Shown here: positions 37,273-46,087 of the stretch, piece by piece
How the letters are laid out: every line of letters begins with the position of its first letter
Position numbering within the stretch: position 1 is the stretch's first letter
From: Bacteroides sp.
Lineage (GTDB): Bacteria > Bacillota > Clostridia > Lachnospirales > Lachnospiraceae
Length of the DNA stretch: 64,000 bases
Direction of reading: 5' to 3'
NCBI GenBank assembly: GCA_023666705.1
Contig: JAMPBO010000005.1
Span: forward strand, 124,001 to 188,000
The notes under the pieces: model-generated
Told to the model about the DNA's origin: nothing
The model's input: the letters and a program-made list of their open reading frames with translations, nothing else
The model's database searches: none
Position numbers and translations under genes: made by a program

Positions 37273-37307
37273 AAAGCAAAAATAACATCTTGAAAAGCAA
37301 AAATAAC
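37273..37307 (+). repeat. Short 21-base-period direct repeat
   Basis: AAAGCAAAAATAAC occurs at 37273-37286 and again at 37294-37307. ACGTGGA-like words flank both sides. It lies in the 266-base gap between trxB and the membrane GGDEF gene. Function is unknown. Confidence 0.7.
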
Positions 37308-37420
37308 GTGGAGAAAGATAAAAAGTGTGGTATAATATGCAACGGATGCAAAGTCCTGCGTGCAGAATCTTAAAATATGTCTGGCTGATGTGTGGAAAGT
37401 AACACAATCGTGATATATAC

Positions 37421-37448
37421 TTGATTTAATTTGATTATGTGGTAAAAT
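37421..37448 (+). promoter_or_regulatory. Promoter for the Cache-GGDEF gene
   Basis: TTGATT (37421-37426) and TAAAAT (37443-37448) have a 16-base spacer and an extended TG at 37440-37441. Transcription would start about 25 bases before the coding start. Two further -10-like words (around 37244 and at 37331-37336) exist upstream without good -35 boxes. Confidence 0.55.
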
Positions 37449-37478
37449 ATTTATACTGTATTTTATTGGGAGAGATAT

Positions 37479-38756
37479 ATGAAAATATACAAAAGTCTAA
37501 TAGGAAAGTCGTTTCTTGTACTTGCCATAGTTCCGGTTATCATTATTTGTTCTGTGCTTGCTTTTGTTGCGACAAGAGTTGTCTTTGATGTCAAGCTGGA
37601 TGATACCAAGCATTTTCTAAAAAGCACGACAGAGATGCTGGAGCATAATTATGGCTTGGATGATATTGAAGAGGGCACGTTTTATATGGATGCTGACGGA
37701 GATGTCTGGTTAGATGGGGAAAAGATTTCCGGTGATTATACAATTCTGGATAAGACAAAGGAATTATCGTCTGCAGAGGTTACCCTGTTTTACGAAAATG
37801 AAAGAATTCTCACGACAATATTAAATTCAGACGGAAGCAGATATGTACATACAACGTCTGATGAAATATGGGAAGATTATGTTTCTAAGGGTGAGACATT
37901 TTTTAATACGAGTGTTGATATAAACGGAAAGCGTTATTTTGGTTATTATATTCCGATCGTGAATAATGGCGGAATGGTTCAGGGCATGGTATTTGCAGGT
38001 ATGCCAAGTGAGGATATTTACACAACGATTCATGATATGAACAGAAGCACTATATTTCTGGGCATTTTTGCCAGTGCCATAGAGCTTATTTTTGCAGTAT
38101 ACATTACCAAAAAGGTATTGCAGGTTCAGCGGTCATTTATGGACTATCTTTCTGAGATTGATGGAGGTGATTTTGCCCATGTCCTTCCTGAGAATCTGTC
38201 AGACAGAAAGGATGAATTTGGGCAGATGGCAAAAGAGCTGGTTGTCCTGAATAATTCACTGAAAAATTCAATACAGATTGATGCACTCACGGGAATTTAC
38301 AACAGAGGTGTTGCGATGAAGTTTCTTGATGAGTATGCAAGTGCGGCGAGAGAAAACCCTGAAAACGGTTTTAGCTTTTGTATCTGTGATATTGACTGGT
38401 TTAAACGGATTAATGATACCTACGGACACAATTGCGGAGATATCGTTTTAAAGAAGATAGCAGCCACGTTAAAGCAAATTCCTGAGGATGAGGGCTTTGT
38501 TGCAAGATGGGGCGGTGAAGAATTTATCATCGTGTTGAAGGGATCACTGGAGCATGCACTCACGTACATAAACAAAATTTCAGATGACATAAAAAATCTC
38601 AGGGTAGAATATGAAAATAATATAATCAGCGTTACGATGACCTTTGGCGTTGCATATTATGATACGGAGCAAAATATTGATTTATTTATCTCTGTAGCAG
38701 ATAAGCTTTTGTATAAAGGCAAGGAAAACGGAAGAAATCAAATCGTATGTTTATAG
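37479..38756 (+). CDS. Membrane Cache-domain diguanylate cyclase (GGDEF)
   Basis: The 425-residue protein has a membrane segment at about 12-35, an extracellular single-Cache type sensor (about 36-185, with YFGYYIPIVNNGGMVQGMVFAG), and a second membrane segment at about 188-208. A short HAMP-like linker and a C-terminal GGDEF domain (about 265-425) follow, with DALTGIYNRG, CDIDWFKRINDTYGHNCGD and active-site RWGGEEF. It should make c-di-GMP in response to an external ligand. The RxxD inhibition site is absent (EDEG). It is separated from trxB by its own promoter. Confidence 0.9.
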   Translation: MKIYKSLIGKSFLVLAIVPVIIICSVLAFVATRVVFDVKLDDTKHFLKSTTEMLEHNYGLDDIEEGTFYMDADGDVWLDGEKISGDYTILDKTKELSSAEVTLFYENERILTTILNSDGSRYVHTTSDEIWEDYVSKGETFFNTSVDINGKRYFGYYIPIVNNGGMVQGMVFAGMPSEDIYTTIHDMNRSTIFLGIFASAIELIFAVYITKKVLQVQRSFMDYLSEIDGGDFAHVLPENLSDRKDEFGQMAKELVVLNNSLKNSIQIDALTGIYNRGVAMKFLDEYASAARENPENGFSFCICDIDWFKRINDTYGHNCGDIVLKKIAATLKQIPEDEGFVARWGGEEFIIVLKGSLEHALTYINKISDDIKNLRVEYENNIISVTMTFGVAYYDTEQNIDLFISVADKLLYKGKENGRNQIVCL

Positions 38757-38820
38757 AATGATATATAAGAAAAAAGCATATTATTAAATAGGGGTATTTT
38801 CTTGTGATTTTGGAGTGCGT

Positions 38821-40038
38821 ATGTTTTATTTAACAAAAAACAAAAGCTGCAAAAAAAGAATAACAACCTGTTTGTATATGCTTTTTTTTGTGTTTCCGTT
38901 TTTGGCTGGCTATGATGGAAAAAAAGCTGCACAGGCACACGGTAGTGAAGAAATGAGAGCCTGTTGGATTTCCTACATAGATATACAAAGCCTGCTCTGT
39001 GATCTTGATGAAGAAAGCTTTCGGACGAAAGTGTCGGACATGTATGACAGGGTTATATTCAATAACATGAATACGGTGATTGTGCAGGTACGACCCATGG
39101 GGGATGCCATTTATCCATCTGATTATTTTCCCTGGTCTGTCTATATATCAGGTAACCGCAAAAATCCGGGCTATGATCCGCTTTCCGTAATGATAGAGCT
39201 TGCACACAAAAAGGGGCTTCGGTTTGAGGCATGGGTGAATCCGTACAGACTGTCACACAACGATACGACAACAAAAAGCTTTAAGGCAACAAAATATTAT
39301 GAGCTCTTTCAAAGGTATACAATTGAATATGAAAATGCGGCGGGGCATACCTGTCTTTCCCTGGACCCGTCAAAGGAGGAGTCTGTGCAGCTAATCCTAT
39401 GCGGTGTGTGTGAAATTGTAAATAATTATGAGGTTGACGGAATCCATTTTGATGATTATTTTTATGTTCCGGGAATGGCGGACGGTCTTTCCCAAAATGA
39501 AAAAATGGAGCATGTAAATAATCTGATTAGCAAGGTGTATTATAACATAAAATGCATTAACCCCAATGTGAGCTTTGGAATCAGTCCTGCGGGAAACCTT
39601 TCTTACACGAAGTCACAGGGGACGGATATTGAAACATGGCTTAGCAATGAGGGGTATGTGGATTATATTATGCCCCAGATTTACTGGACGGATTTTTATG
39701 TTGCAGGTGATGAATTAGATACCATGTTCAGTAACAGGTGTGAGGAATGGGGCAGGCTGAATAAAATAGGCATACCCATGTATGCGGGACTGGCACTTTA
39801 TCGGGTGGGGGAGGAGTCTGAAGCCGACCTTGGCTGGATGACATATGATAATAACCTTGCAACACAATACGGAAAAGCATTATCATACGGCTATAAAGGA
39901 TATGCCCTTTTCCGCTATATGTGGCTTGAGTATGACGTGGCGGCAGACGAGCTTAAAAATCTGAATATGTATGTAAGACTTGATATTGCTCATTGTGTTG
40001 GTATGCTGGCACCTGTCCCTGCACCTGTCCCTGATTAA
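38821..40038 (+). CDS. Secreted GHL10/UPF0748-type glycoside-hydrolase-like protein
   Basis: The protein of about 405 residues has an N-terminal signal peptide (basic start, hydrophobic CLYMLFFVFPFLAGY) and a TIM-barrel-like GHL10 (DUF187) domain. Typical stretches are RACWISYIDIQ, VIVQVRPMGDAIYPSDYFPWS, FEAWVNPYRLSH and VDGIHFDDYFYVPG with acidic residues at barrel ends. Such proteins act on cell-wall or other glycans outside the membrane; the exact substrate is unknown. The C-terminus ends in a PVPAPVPD duplication. ATG 38821 is chosen over GTG 38815 because TTTTGGAG would be too close to the latter. Confidence 0.85.
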   Translation: MFYLTKNKSCKKRITTCLYMLFFVFPFLAGYDGKKAAQAHGSEEMRACWISYIDIQSLLCDLDEESFRTKVSDMYDRVIFNNMNTVIVQVRPMGDAIYPSDYFPWSVYISGNRKNPGYDPLSVMIELAHKKGLRFEAWVNPYRLSHNDTTTKSFKATKYYELFQRYTIEYENAAGHTCLSLDPSKEESVQLILCGVCEIVNNYEVDGIHFDDYFYVPGMADGLSQNEKMEHVNNLISKVYYNIKCINPNVSFGISPAGNLSYTKSQGTDIETWLSNEGYVDYIMPQIYWTDFYVAGDELDTMFSNRCEEWGRLNKIGIPMYAGLALYRVGEESEADLGWMTYDNNLATQYGKALSYGYKGYALFRYMWLEYDVAADELKNLNMYVRLDIAHCVGMLAPVPAPVPD

Positions 40039-40046
40039 AAAAGTTC

Positions 40047-40074
40047 TTGCATTTTTTTGGTAACATGTTATAAT
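40047..40074 (+). promoter_or_regulatory. Promoter of the rimP-nusA-infB operon
   Basis: TTGCAT (40047-40052) and TATAAT (40069-40074) have a 16-base spacer and an extended -10 TG at 40066-40067. The predicted start near 40081 leaves a leader of about 100 bases before rimP. Confidence 0.72.
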
Positions 40075-40100
40075 TGAGTAGACTTAAATAATGACATTAG

Positions 40101-40134
40101 AGAGTGGGTTCGTTTGAACCCACTCTTTGTTTCC
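40101..40134 (+). terminator. Leader attenuator hairpin before rimP-nusA
   Basis: AGAGTGGGTTC (40101-40111) pairs perfectly with GAACCCACTCT (40116-40126) around GTTT, followed by TTGTTTCC. The stem is strong but the T-run is broken, the type of terminator that depends on NusA in Bacillus. It lies about 20 bases after the predicted start of transcription and before rimP-nusA, so it probably allows NusA to limit its own synthesis. It could also end weak read-through from the preceding gene. Confidence 0.7.
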
Positions 40135-40181
40135 TTTATGGAACTGCAAATGGCTGATGTTCAAATGTGGGAGGAACTTTT

Positions 40182-40655
40182 ATGAAAAAGATAGAAATTG
40201 AACAGCATTGCACAGAACTGGTTACTCCGATTATAAAGGAGGGGAACTATGAGCTTGTGGATGTTGAATATGTAAAGGAGGGGCAGGATTATTATCTGAG
40301 GGTTTATGCTGATAAGGCAGGCGGTATTACCATAGATGACTGCGTTACAATCAGCAGGGCACTTGAGCAACGGTTGGATGAGAAAGACAAAATCAAGGAT
40401 GCTTACATATTGGAGGTAAGCTCTCCGGGGCTCACAAGACCCCTTAAAAAGGAAAAAGATTTTGCAAGGAGTATCGGTAAGCTGGTGGACATCAAGCTTT
40501 ATAAGGCAATTGACGGCACAAAGGAGCTGTCGGGTATTTTGGAGGCTTATGATAATGATGCCATTACCATTATGCGGGATGACAGCGGACACACTGAGCT
40601 TACAATTAACAGGAACGAAATTTCAATGATTCGATTAGCGTTTGTACAACAATAA
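40182..40655 (+). CDS. rimP: Ribosome maturation factor RimP
   Basis: The 157-residue protein has two small domains. The N-terminal part shows GNYELVDVEYVKEGQDYYLRV and the key strand AYILEVSSPGLTRPL, and the C-terminal SH3-like part covers about 95-155. RimP helps 30S assembly around the S12/S5 region. GGGAGG at 40169-40174 selects ATG 40182 over an in-frame GTG at 40167. It is first in the nusA operon, as usual. Confidence 0.94.
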   Translation: MKKIEIEQHCTELVTPIIKEGNYELVDVEYVKEGQDYYLRVYADKAGGITIDDCVTISRALEQRLDEKDKIKDAYILEVSSPGLTRPLKKEKDFARSIGKLVDIKLYKAIDGTKELSGILEAYDNDAITIMRDDSGHTELTINRNEISMIRLAFVQQ

Positions 40656-40674
40656 AAGGTAGGAGGATAAAAAA

Positions 40675-41808
40675 ATGTCAGAGATAATTGACGCTTTAAA
40701 TCAGTTAGAGAAAGAGAAGAACATAAGTAAAGAGGTTATTATGGATGCCATAGAAAAATCCTTAATTTCCGCTTGTGAAAAAGATTTTGGAAAGGATGCA
40801 GTCATTGATGTATCCATGGATAGAGTAACCGGTGATATTTCAGTATTTCAAAAGAAGCTGATTGTTGAGGAGGTCACAAATGATGTATGTGAGATTTCAT
40901 TGACAAAGGCGAAAGCAATGGACAGTAAGGCGGAGCTTGACGGATACGTAAGCATAGAGGTTAAGTCAAAGGAGTTCGGAAGAATTGCCGCACAAAAGGC
41001 AAGGAGTATCATTGTCCAGGCAATTAAAGAGGGCGAAAGGGATGCCGTGTTTGAGCAGTTTGCCTGTAAGGAAAAAGATATTATTACTGGCGTAGTTCAA
41101 AGATATATTGGCAATAATCTCAGTATCAGCTTAGACGAGAGGACCGATACAGTACTCAATGAGAACGAGCAGGTTCCGGGAGAGGTATACCGGGTAGGCG
41201 AGAGGATAAAGCTTTACGTTGTTGAGGTCAAGAAGACAAACAAGGGCTTTCGGATTCTTGTTTCCAGAACCCACCCTGAGCTTGTAAAGAGATTGTTTGA
41301 AAAAGAGGTTGCTGAGGTTGCGGATGGTGTGGTTGAAATAAAGAGCATTGCAAGAGAGGCAGGCTCACGTTCCAAAATCGCCGTCTGGTCAAACGATCCG
41401 AACGTTGACCCTGTGGGAGCATGTGTCGGTCTTAACGGTACAAGAGTAAATACGATTGTTGATGATTTAAAGGGTGAGAAAATAGATATTATCACATGGG
41501 ATGAGGATCCGGAAAAGTTTATTGAAAATTCATTAAGCCCGTCAAAGGTTGTGTCGGTAAACGTTGACATTGAGGCAAAGAGTGCAAGTGTTATCGTGCC
41601 TGATTACCAGCTTTCACTCGCAATTGGAAAAAAGGGGCAGAATGCATGTCTTGCTGCAAGACTTACCGGATATAAGATTGACATCAAGAGTGTAAGTCAG
41701 GCAAGAGAGCTTGGAATGGAATTTGAATACGAAGATGCATTTGAAGGCAATTTTGATGAGGATAACGATGAGGATGATTTTGTAGATTTTAGTGAGTATG
41801 AGGAGTAG
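40675..41808 (+). CDS. nusA: Transcription termination/antitermination factor NusA
   Basis: The 377-residue protein has an N-terminal RNA-polymerase binding domain (about 1-130), an S1 domain (about 133-200) and two KH domains (about 205-345; VGACVGLNGTRVNTIVDDL and LAIGKKGQNACLAARLTGYKI). A short acidic tail follows, with no C-terminal acidic repeats, the Gram-positive form. It modulates pausing and termination. It is followed by rnpM after 5 bases. Confidence 0.96.
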   Translation: MSEIIDALNQLEKEKNISKEVIMDAIEKSLISACEKDFGKDAVIDVSMDRVTGDISVFQKKLIVEEVTNDVCEISLTKAKAMDSKAELDGYVSIEVKSKEFGRIAAQKARSIIVQAIKEGERDAVFEQFACKEKDIITGVVQRYIGNNLSISLDERTDTVLNENEQVPGEVYRVGERIKLYVVEVKKTNKGFRILVSRTHPELVKRLFEKEVAEVADGVVEIKSIAREAGSRSKIAVWSNDPNVDPVGACVGLNGTRVNTIVDDLKGEKIDIITWDEDPEKFIENSLSPSKVVSVNVDIEAKSASVIVPDYQLSLAIGKKGQNACLAARLTGYKIDIKSVSQARELGMEFEYEDAFEGNFDEDNDEDDFVDFSEYEE

Positions 41809-41813
41809 GCTGT

Positions 41814-42071
41814 ATGGCTAAGCAAATACCAAAGCGACAATGTTTAGGGTGCAGGGAAATGAAGGCAAAAAATGAGCTTGTCCGGGTGATACGGACAGTT
41901 GATAACACGGTCTGCCTTGACCTTAAGGGAAAGCAAAACGGAAGAGGAGCATATATCTGCAGGGATATCAAATGCTTTGAGAAAGCAGTAAAGACAAAAG
42001 CACTTGAAAGAGCATTGAAGCTTAGTATACCGGATGAAATCTACCAATCCATAAGCAGGGAGTTGAATTAA
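41814..42071 (+). CDS. rnpM: RNase P modulator RnpM (YlxR)
   Basis: The 85-residue basic protein has the YlxR pattern QIPKRQCLGCREMKAKNELVR and the GRGAYICRDIKCFEKA segment. Bacillus YlxR binds RNase P RNA and modulates its activity. It sits between nusA and ylxQ in the standard order and is co-translated with both. Confidence 0.92.
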   Translation: MAKQIPKRQCLGCREMKAKNELVRVIRTVDNTVCLDLKGKQNGRGAYICRDIKCFEKAVKTKALERALKLSIPDEIYQSISRELN

Positions 42072-42072
42072 C

Positions 42073-42402
42073 TTGAACAAGGATGAGGAAAAGGCTCTCT
42101 CATACCTTTCCCTTGCTGCCAAGGCAGGGAAGCTTGTGAGCGGAGGTTACATGGTGGAGAAGTCAATAATTGAGGGAACATCCTTTCTTGTAATTATTGC
42201 TTCCGATGCATCAGACAATACACGTAAAAAATTTACCAACAAGTGTAAATACTACAATGTTCCATGTGTTTCGTTCAGTGACAGCGATACCTTGGGGCAC
42301 AGGATTGGAAAACAGTCCAGAACTACATTGTCGGTAACGGAACAAGGTCTTGCCATACAGTTGATAAGCAGACTTTGCAGCATTGAAGATATGGAGGTGT
42401 AA
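42073..42402 (+). CDS. ylxQ: L7Ae-family RNA-binding protein YlxQ
   Basis: The 109-residue protein of the L7Ae/L30e/Gadd45 family has LAAKAGKLVSGGYMVEKSI near the start and VIIASDASDNTRKKF in the middle. It is a kink-turn RNA binding protein. It starts at TTG 42073, one base after the rnpM stop, with GGGAG upstream. It is followed 3 bases later by infB. Its role in this operon is probably ribosome-related, but the target is not certain. Confidence 0.88.
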   Translation: MNKDEEKALSYLSLAAKAGKLVSGGYMVEKSIIEGTSFLVIIASDASDNTRKKFTNKCKYYNVPCVSFSDSDTLGHRIGKQSRTTLSVTEQGLAIQLISRLCSIEDMEV

Positions 42403-42405
42403 TCT

Positions 42406-44694
42406 ATGAGAGTACACGAATTAGCAAAACAATTATCAAGTGAATTAAATAAAACAATAGCCAGCAGTGAGCTTTTGGTAAAGCTGGCTAAGAAAAAAGA
42501 GGGGTTAAAGCCGCAGAGCAGTATCAGTGAGGATTTAATCCAATATTTAAGGGATATTTACATGAAGGAGGCTGCAGTACCTGTAAAAAGTGAAAAGGAA
42601 GAAGCAAAGCAGGAAACGGCACCAAAAGCAAAGCCAAAAATGAAAAAGGAGCCAAAGCCGAAGCTAGAGGCAAAGACTCCCGTTGCTGCCCCAAAGGCAC
42701 CAGAAGCAAAAAAGCCAAAGAAGGAGCAGAGTAAGGCGGAGATTGAAAAGCAATCAGGTGCTCCGAAACAGCAGGGTAAGCAACAGCAGAGTAAACCTCA
42801 ACAGGGAAAACAGCAGGGAAACCGTCCACAGCAAAATAAAGGGCAGCAGGGAAACCGCCCGCAGAATAACGGGGTAAAGCAGGGAAAAAATACGAACCAG
42901 CAGCCGCCGCGTCCAAAGAAACAGGAGCCTGTTGAGCCGGTAATAAAATCTCTGGTGCTTCCGGAGTCCCTTACTGTCGGTGAGCTTGCAGATAAGATTA
43001 AGGTACCTGTTGCACAGATGATTAAGAAGCTGTTTATGGCAGGTAAAATGCTGAATGTAAATTCAGAGCTTGACTTTGATTCAGCGGCAGATATTGCTTT
43101 GGAGTATAATTTTATTGCGGAGCTTGAGGAAAAGGTAGATGTAATCGAGGAATTACTCAAGGAGGAGGACGAGGACGAATCACTTATGACACCACGTCCA
43201 CCTGTTGTCTGTGTAATGGGACACGTTGACCATGGTAAGACCTCACTTCTTGATGCAATCAGAAATTCATCCGTTATTTCAGGTGAGGCAGGTGGTATTA
43301 CCCAGCACATCGGTGCATCAGTTGTATCAATAAACGGTGAGAAGATTACATTCCTTGATACACCGGGACATGAGGCATTTACGGCAATGAGAATGAGAGG
43401 TGCCCAGTCTACGGATATTGCAATTCTTGTGGTAGCGGCAGACGACGGTGTTATGCCGCAGACCGTTGAGGCAATCAACCATGCCAAGGCGGCAGGAATC
43501 GAAATTATTGTTGCAATCAACAAAATAGATAAGGAAAGTGCAAATATAGAAAGAGTAAAGCAGGAGCTTATGGAGTATGAGCTTGTTCCTGAGGATTGGG
43601 GCGGTTCCACGATATTCTGTCCTGTTTCTGCACACACAAAGGAGGGTATTGACAACCTCCTTGAAATGATTATCCTTACAGCACAAATACTGGAGCTTAA
43701 GGCAAATAAAAAGCGTAAGGCGAGAGGTATCGTCATTGAGGCACAGCTTGACAAGGGACGTGGTTCCGTTGCAACCGTGCTTGTTCAGAAGGGTACCCTC
43801 CGGGTTGGTGACTGCGTTGCCATGGGAGATGTGCACGGCAAGGTAAGGGCCATGTTTGATGATAAGCACAGAAAGGTTAAGGAGGCATATCCTTCTACCC
43901 CTGTTGAGATACTTGGTCTTAACGGTGTTCCGCAGTCAGGAGAAATATTTATGGCCACCAACTCCGAGAAGGAAGCAAGACAAATCTCAAATGCATTTAT
44001 AGACAGAGGTAAGGAAAGACTGATTGCAGATACGAAGTCAAGAATGTCACTGGATGACCTTTACAATAAGATTCAGGAGGGTAATGTCAAAGACTTAAAC
44101 CTTATCATTAAAGCTGATGTACAAGGCTCTGTTGAGGCAGTGAAGGCGAGTCTCTTAAAGCTTTCCAATGAGGAGGTTGCAGTTAAATGTATCCACTCAG
44201 GTGTAGGAGCCATAAATGAGTCGGACGTTACGCTTGCATCTGCATCAAATGCAATTATTATTGGCTTTAATATCAGACCTGATAATCAGGCAAAGGATGT
44301 TGCTGACAGGGAAAAGGTGGATATCAGACTTTACAGGGTAATTTATAATGCCATAGAGGATATTGAGTCTGCCATGAAGGGAATGTTAGATCCGATATAT
44401 GAGGAAAAGGTTATCGGACACGCCGAGGTAAGACAGACATATAAGGCATCTGGTGTTGGAACCATTGCAGGCTCGTATGTGCTTGACGGAACTATCCAAA
44501 GAAACTGTACGGTCAGAGTTTCACGTGAGGGTGAGCAGATATTTGAGGGACCACTCGCATCACTGAAGCGGTTTAAGGATGATGTGAAAGAGGTTAAAAC
44601 AGGCTTCGAGTGTGGTCTTGTTATAGAGGGCTTTAATGACGTAAAGGAAGCGGACATAATAGAAGCCTACATTATGCAGGAGGTTCCAAGATAA
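42406..44694 (+). CDS. infB: Translation initiation factor IF-2
   Basis: The 762-residue protein has an N-terminal IF2N helix bundle (about 1-50). A long Lys/Gln/Pro-rich linker of low complexity (about 60-175, e.g. [15 protein letters not shown]) and a second IF2N (about 185-235) follow. The G domain has [22 protein letters not shown] and NKID. Domains II, III and IV complete the protein. It places initiator tRNA on the 30S subunit and promotes 70S joining. The linker length is typical for variation among related strains. Confidence 0.97.
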   Translation: MRVHELAKQLSSELNKTIASSELLVKLAKKKEGLKPQSSISEDLIQYLRDIYMKEAAVPVKSEKEEAKQETAPKAKPKMKKEPKPKLEAKTPVAAPKAPEAKKPKKEQSKAEIEKQSGAPKQQGKQQQSKPQQGKQQGNRPQQNKGQQGNRPQNNGVKQGKNTNQQPPRPKKQEPVEPVIKSLVLPESLTVGELADKIKVPVAQMIKKLFMAGKMLNVNSELDFDSAADIALEYNFIAELEEKVDVIEELLKEEDEDESLMTPRPPVVCVMGHVDHGKTSLLDAIRNSSVISGEAGGITQHIGASVVSINGEKITFLDTPGHEAFTAMRMRGAQSTDIAILVVAADDGVMPQTVEAINHAKAAGIEIIVAINKIDKESANIERVKQELMEYELVPEDWGGSTIFCPVSAHTKEGIDNLLEMIILTAQILELKANKKRKARGIVIEAQLDKGRGSVATVLVQKGTLRVGDCVAMGDVHGKVRAMFDDKHRKVKEAYPSTPVEILGLNGVPQSGEIFMATNSEKEARQISNAFIDRGKERLIADTKSRMSLDDLYNKIQEGNVKDLNLIIKADVQGSVEAVKASLLKLSNEEVAVKCIHSGVGAINESDVTLASASNAIIIGFNIRPDNQAKDVADREKVDIRLYRVIYNAIEDIESAMKGMLDPIYEEKVIGHAEVRQTYKASGVGTIAGSYVLDGTIQRNCTVRVSREGEQIFEGPLASLKRFKDDVKEVKTGFECGLVIEGFNDVKEADIIEAYIMQEVPR

Positions 44695-44726
44695 TCCTGT
44701 ATAGAAGTTACATGATAGGAGCAGAC

Positions 44727-45119
44727 ATGAAAAAGACAAGTCATAAAAATCAAAGAGTAAATGTTGAAGTTCAAAGAGAGCTTAGCAGAATTATCAGCAT
44801 GGAGATAAAGGATCCGAGAATAAACCCAATGACATCTGTTACGGATGTGATTGTTACCCCGGATTTGAAATACTGTAAGGTTTATGTCAGTGTTTTGGGT
44901 GACGAGCAATCGGTAAATGACACAATTTGTGGATTGAAAAGTGCTTCGGGATATATCAGGCGGGAAATTGCAAAAACGATTAACTTAAGAAATACACCTG
45001 AGCTTACCTTTGTTGCAGATAATTCAATTGAATACGGTATTGAAATGTCAAAAAAGATTGATGAAGTAATTTCTAAGGATGAAAGTGCTTCAAAAGCATT
45101 GGAAGGTATCGATGAATAA
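44727..45119 (+). CDS. rbfA: Ribosome-binding factor A
   Basis: The protein of about 130 residues has the KH-like RbfA fold: NQRVNVEVQRELSRIISMEI, VTDVIVTPDLKYCKVYVSVLG and LRNTPELTFVADNSIEYG. It helps 16S 5' end maturation and cold adaptation. TAGGAG at 44716-44721 lies five bases before ATG 44727; an in-frame ATG at 44712 has no ribosome site. The stop overlaps the start of nrnA. Confidence 0.94.
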   Translation: MKKTSHKNQRVNVEVQRELSRIISMEIKDPRINPMTSVTDVIVTPDLKYCKVYVSVLGDEQSVNDTICGLKSASGYIRREIAKTINLRNTPELTFVADNSIEYGIEMSKKIDEVISKDESASKALEGIDE

Positions 45120-46062
45120 ACAATTATTTTTAAACAAAATTGAAGCTGCACAAAATATTGCCATTTTAGGTCATATCAGACCGGATGGCGATTGTGTAGG
45201 GTCATGTCTTGGAGCATATAATTATATATTGGACAATTACACAGATAAAAATGTTGTGGTGTACCTTGAGGAAATACCCCATAAGTTTCGTTTCCTGAAG
45301 GGGGCTGCACAGATAAGGCATACGGTTGACGGGTCTGTTTACCAGCTTGCAATTTCACTTGATTGTGGTGCAAGGGACAGACATGGCAAATTTGCAGATA
45401 TATTTGGAAATGCAAAGGATACGATATGTCTTGACCACCATAGAAGCAATGAAGGCTTTGGAAATTATTTTTACTGTGAACCTGATGCATCATCGACATG
45501 TGAGATATTGTACGGGCACTTACATCCTGAAAAAATATCAAAGGCATGTGCTGAGGCATTATACCTTGGGCTGGTGCATGATACGGGAGTGTTTAAGTAC
45601 CCATGTACAACTCCAAGGACAATGCAAATTGCAGGAGAAATGATTTCTAAGGGCGTCAGCTCCCAATATATTATTGATGAAACCTTTTATAAGGTTACAT
45701 TCAACCAGAATAAGCTTACAGGAGAAGCACTGATGAACGCCAAACTTCATTTAGACGGCAGGGTGATTTCTACGTGTATTACGCTTGGCATGTTTCAAAA
45801 ATATGATGCAACAAAAGAGGACACGGATGGAATTGTGGATAAGCTTCGTGTTACGGATGGCGTTGAGGTTGCAATTTTTATTTATCAGCTTGCGGAGCAT
45901 GATTACAAATTCAGCCTGCGTTCTATAGAAAAGGTTGATGTGAGTAAAATTTCTGTCTCCTTTGGCGGCGGCGGACACATCAGGGCAGCAGGCTTTGAGG
46001 TGGAAGGAAATGTGGATGATATACTGGAACGGATACTTGAAATGGTGAAGGAGCAGCTTTAA
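45112..46062 (+). CDS. nrnA: DHH-family oligoribonuclease/pAp phosphatase NrnA
   Basis: The 316-residue DHH/DHHA1 protein has the metal motifs IAILGHIRPDGDCVGS, the DHH-type CLDHHRSN near residue 105, the LGLVHDTGVFKY segment, and the DHHA1 substrate motif SFGGGGHIRAAGF at the C-terminus. It degrades nano-RNA and 3',5'-pAp. It starts at ATG 45112 inside the end of rbfA, with GGAAGG upstream. In related genomes truB follows directly; here two acyltransferase genes intervene. Confidence 0.93.
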   Translation: MNKQLFLNKIEAAQNIAILGHIRPDGDCVGSCLGAYNYILDNYTDKNVVVYLEEIPHKFRFLKGAAQIRHTVDGSVYQLAISLDCGARDRHGKFADIFGNAKDTICLDHHRSNEGFGNYFYCEPDASSTCEILYGHLHPEKISKACAEALYLGLVHDTGVFKYPCTTPRTMQIAGEMISKGVSSQYIIDETFYKVTFNQNKLTGEALMNAKLHLDGRVISTCITLGMFQKYDATKEDTDGIVDKLRVTDGVEVAIFIYQLAEHDYKFSLRSIEKVDVSKISVSFGGGGHIRAAGFEVEGNVDDILERILEMVKEQL

Positions 46063-46087
46063 AATTTAGGTGAGAGTGTGAAAATAG

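Noticed and set aside
37321-37400. Possible c-di-GMP riboswitch before the Cache-GGDEF gene (GGATGCAAAGTCC resembles part of the motif)
   Set aside because: The conserved core and the expected two-helix arrangement with tetraloop are not present.
42798-43754. 318-codon minus-strand frame across infB
   Set aside because: Shadow of the infB G-domain on the other strand; Ser/Ile-rich translation without motifs.
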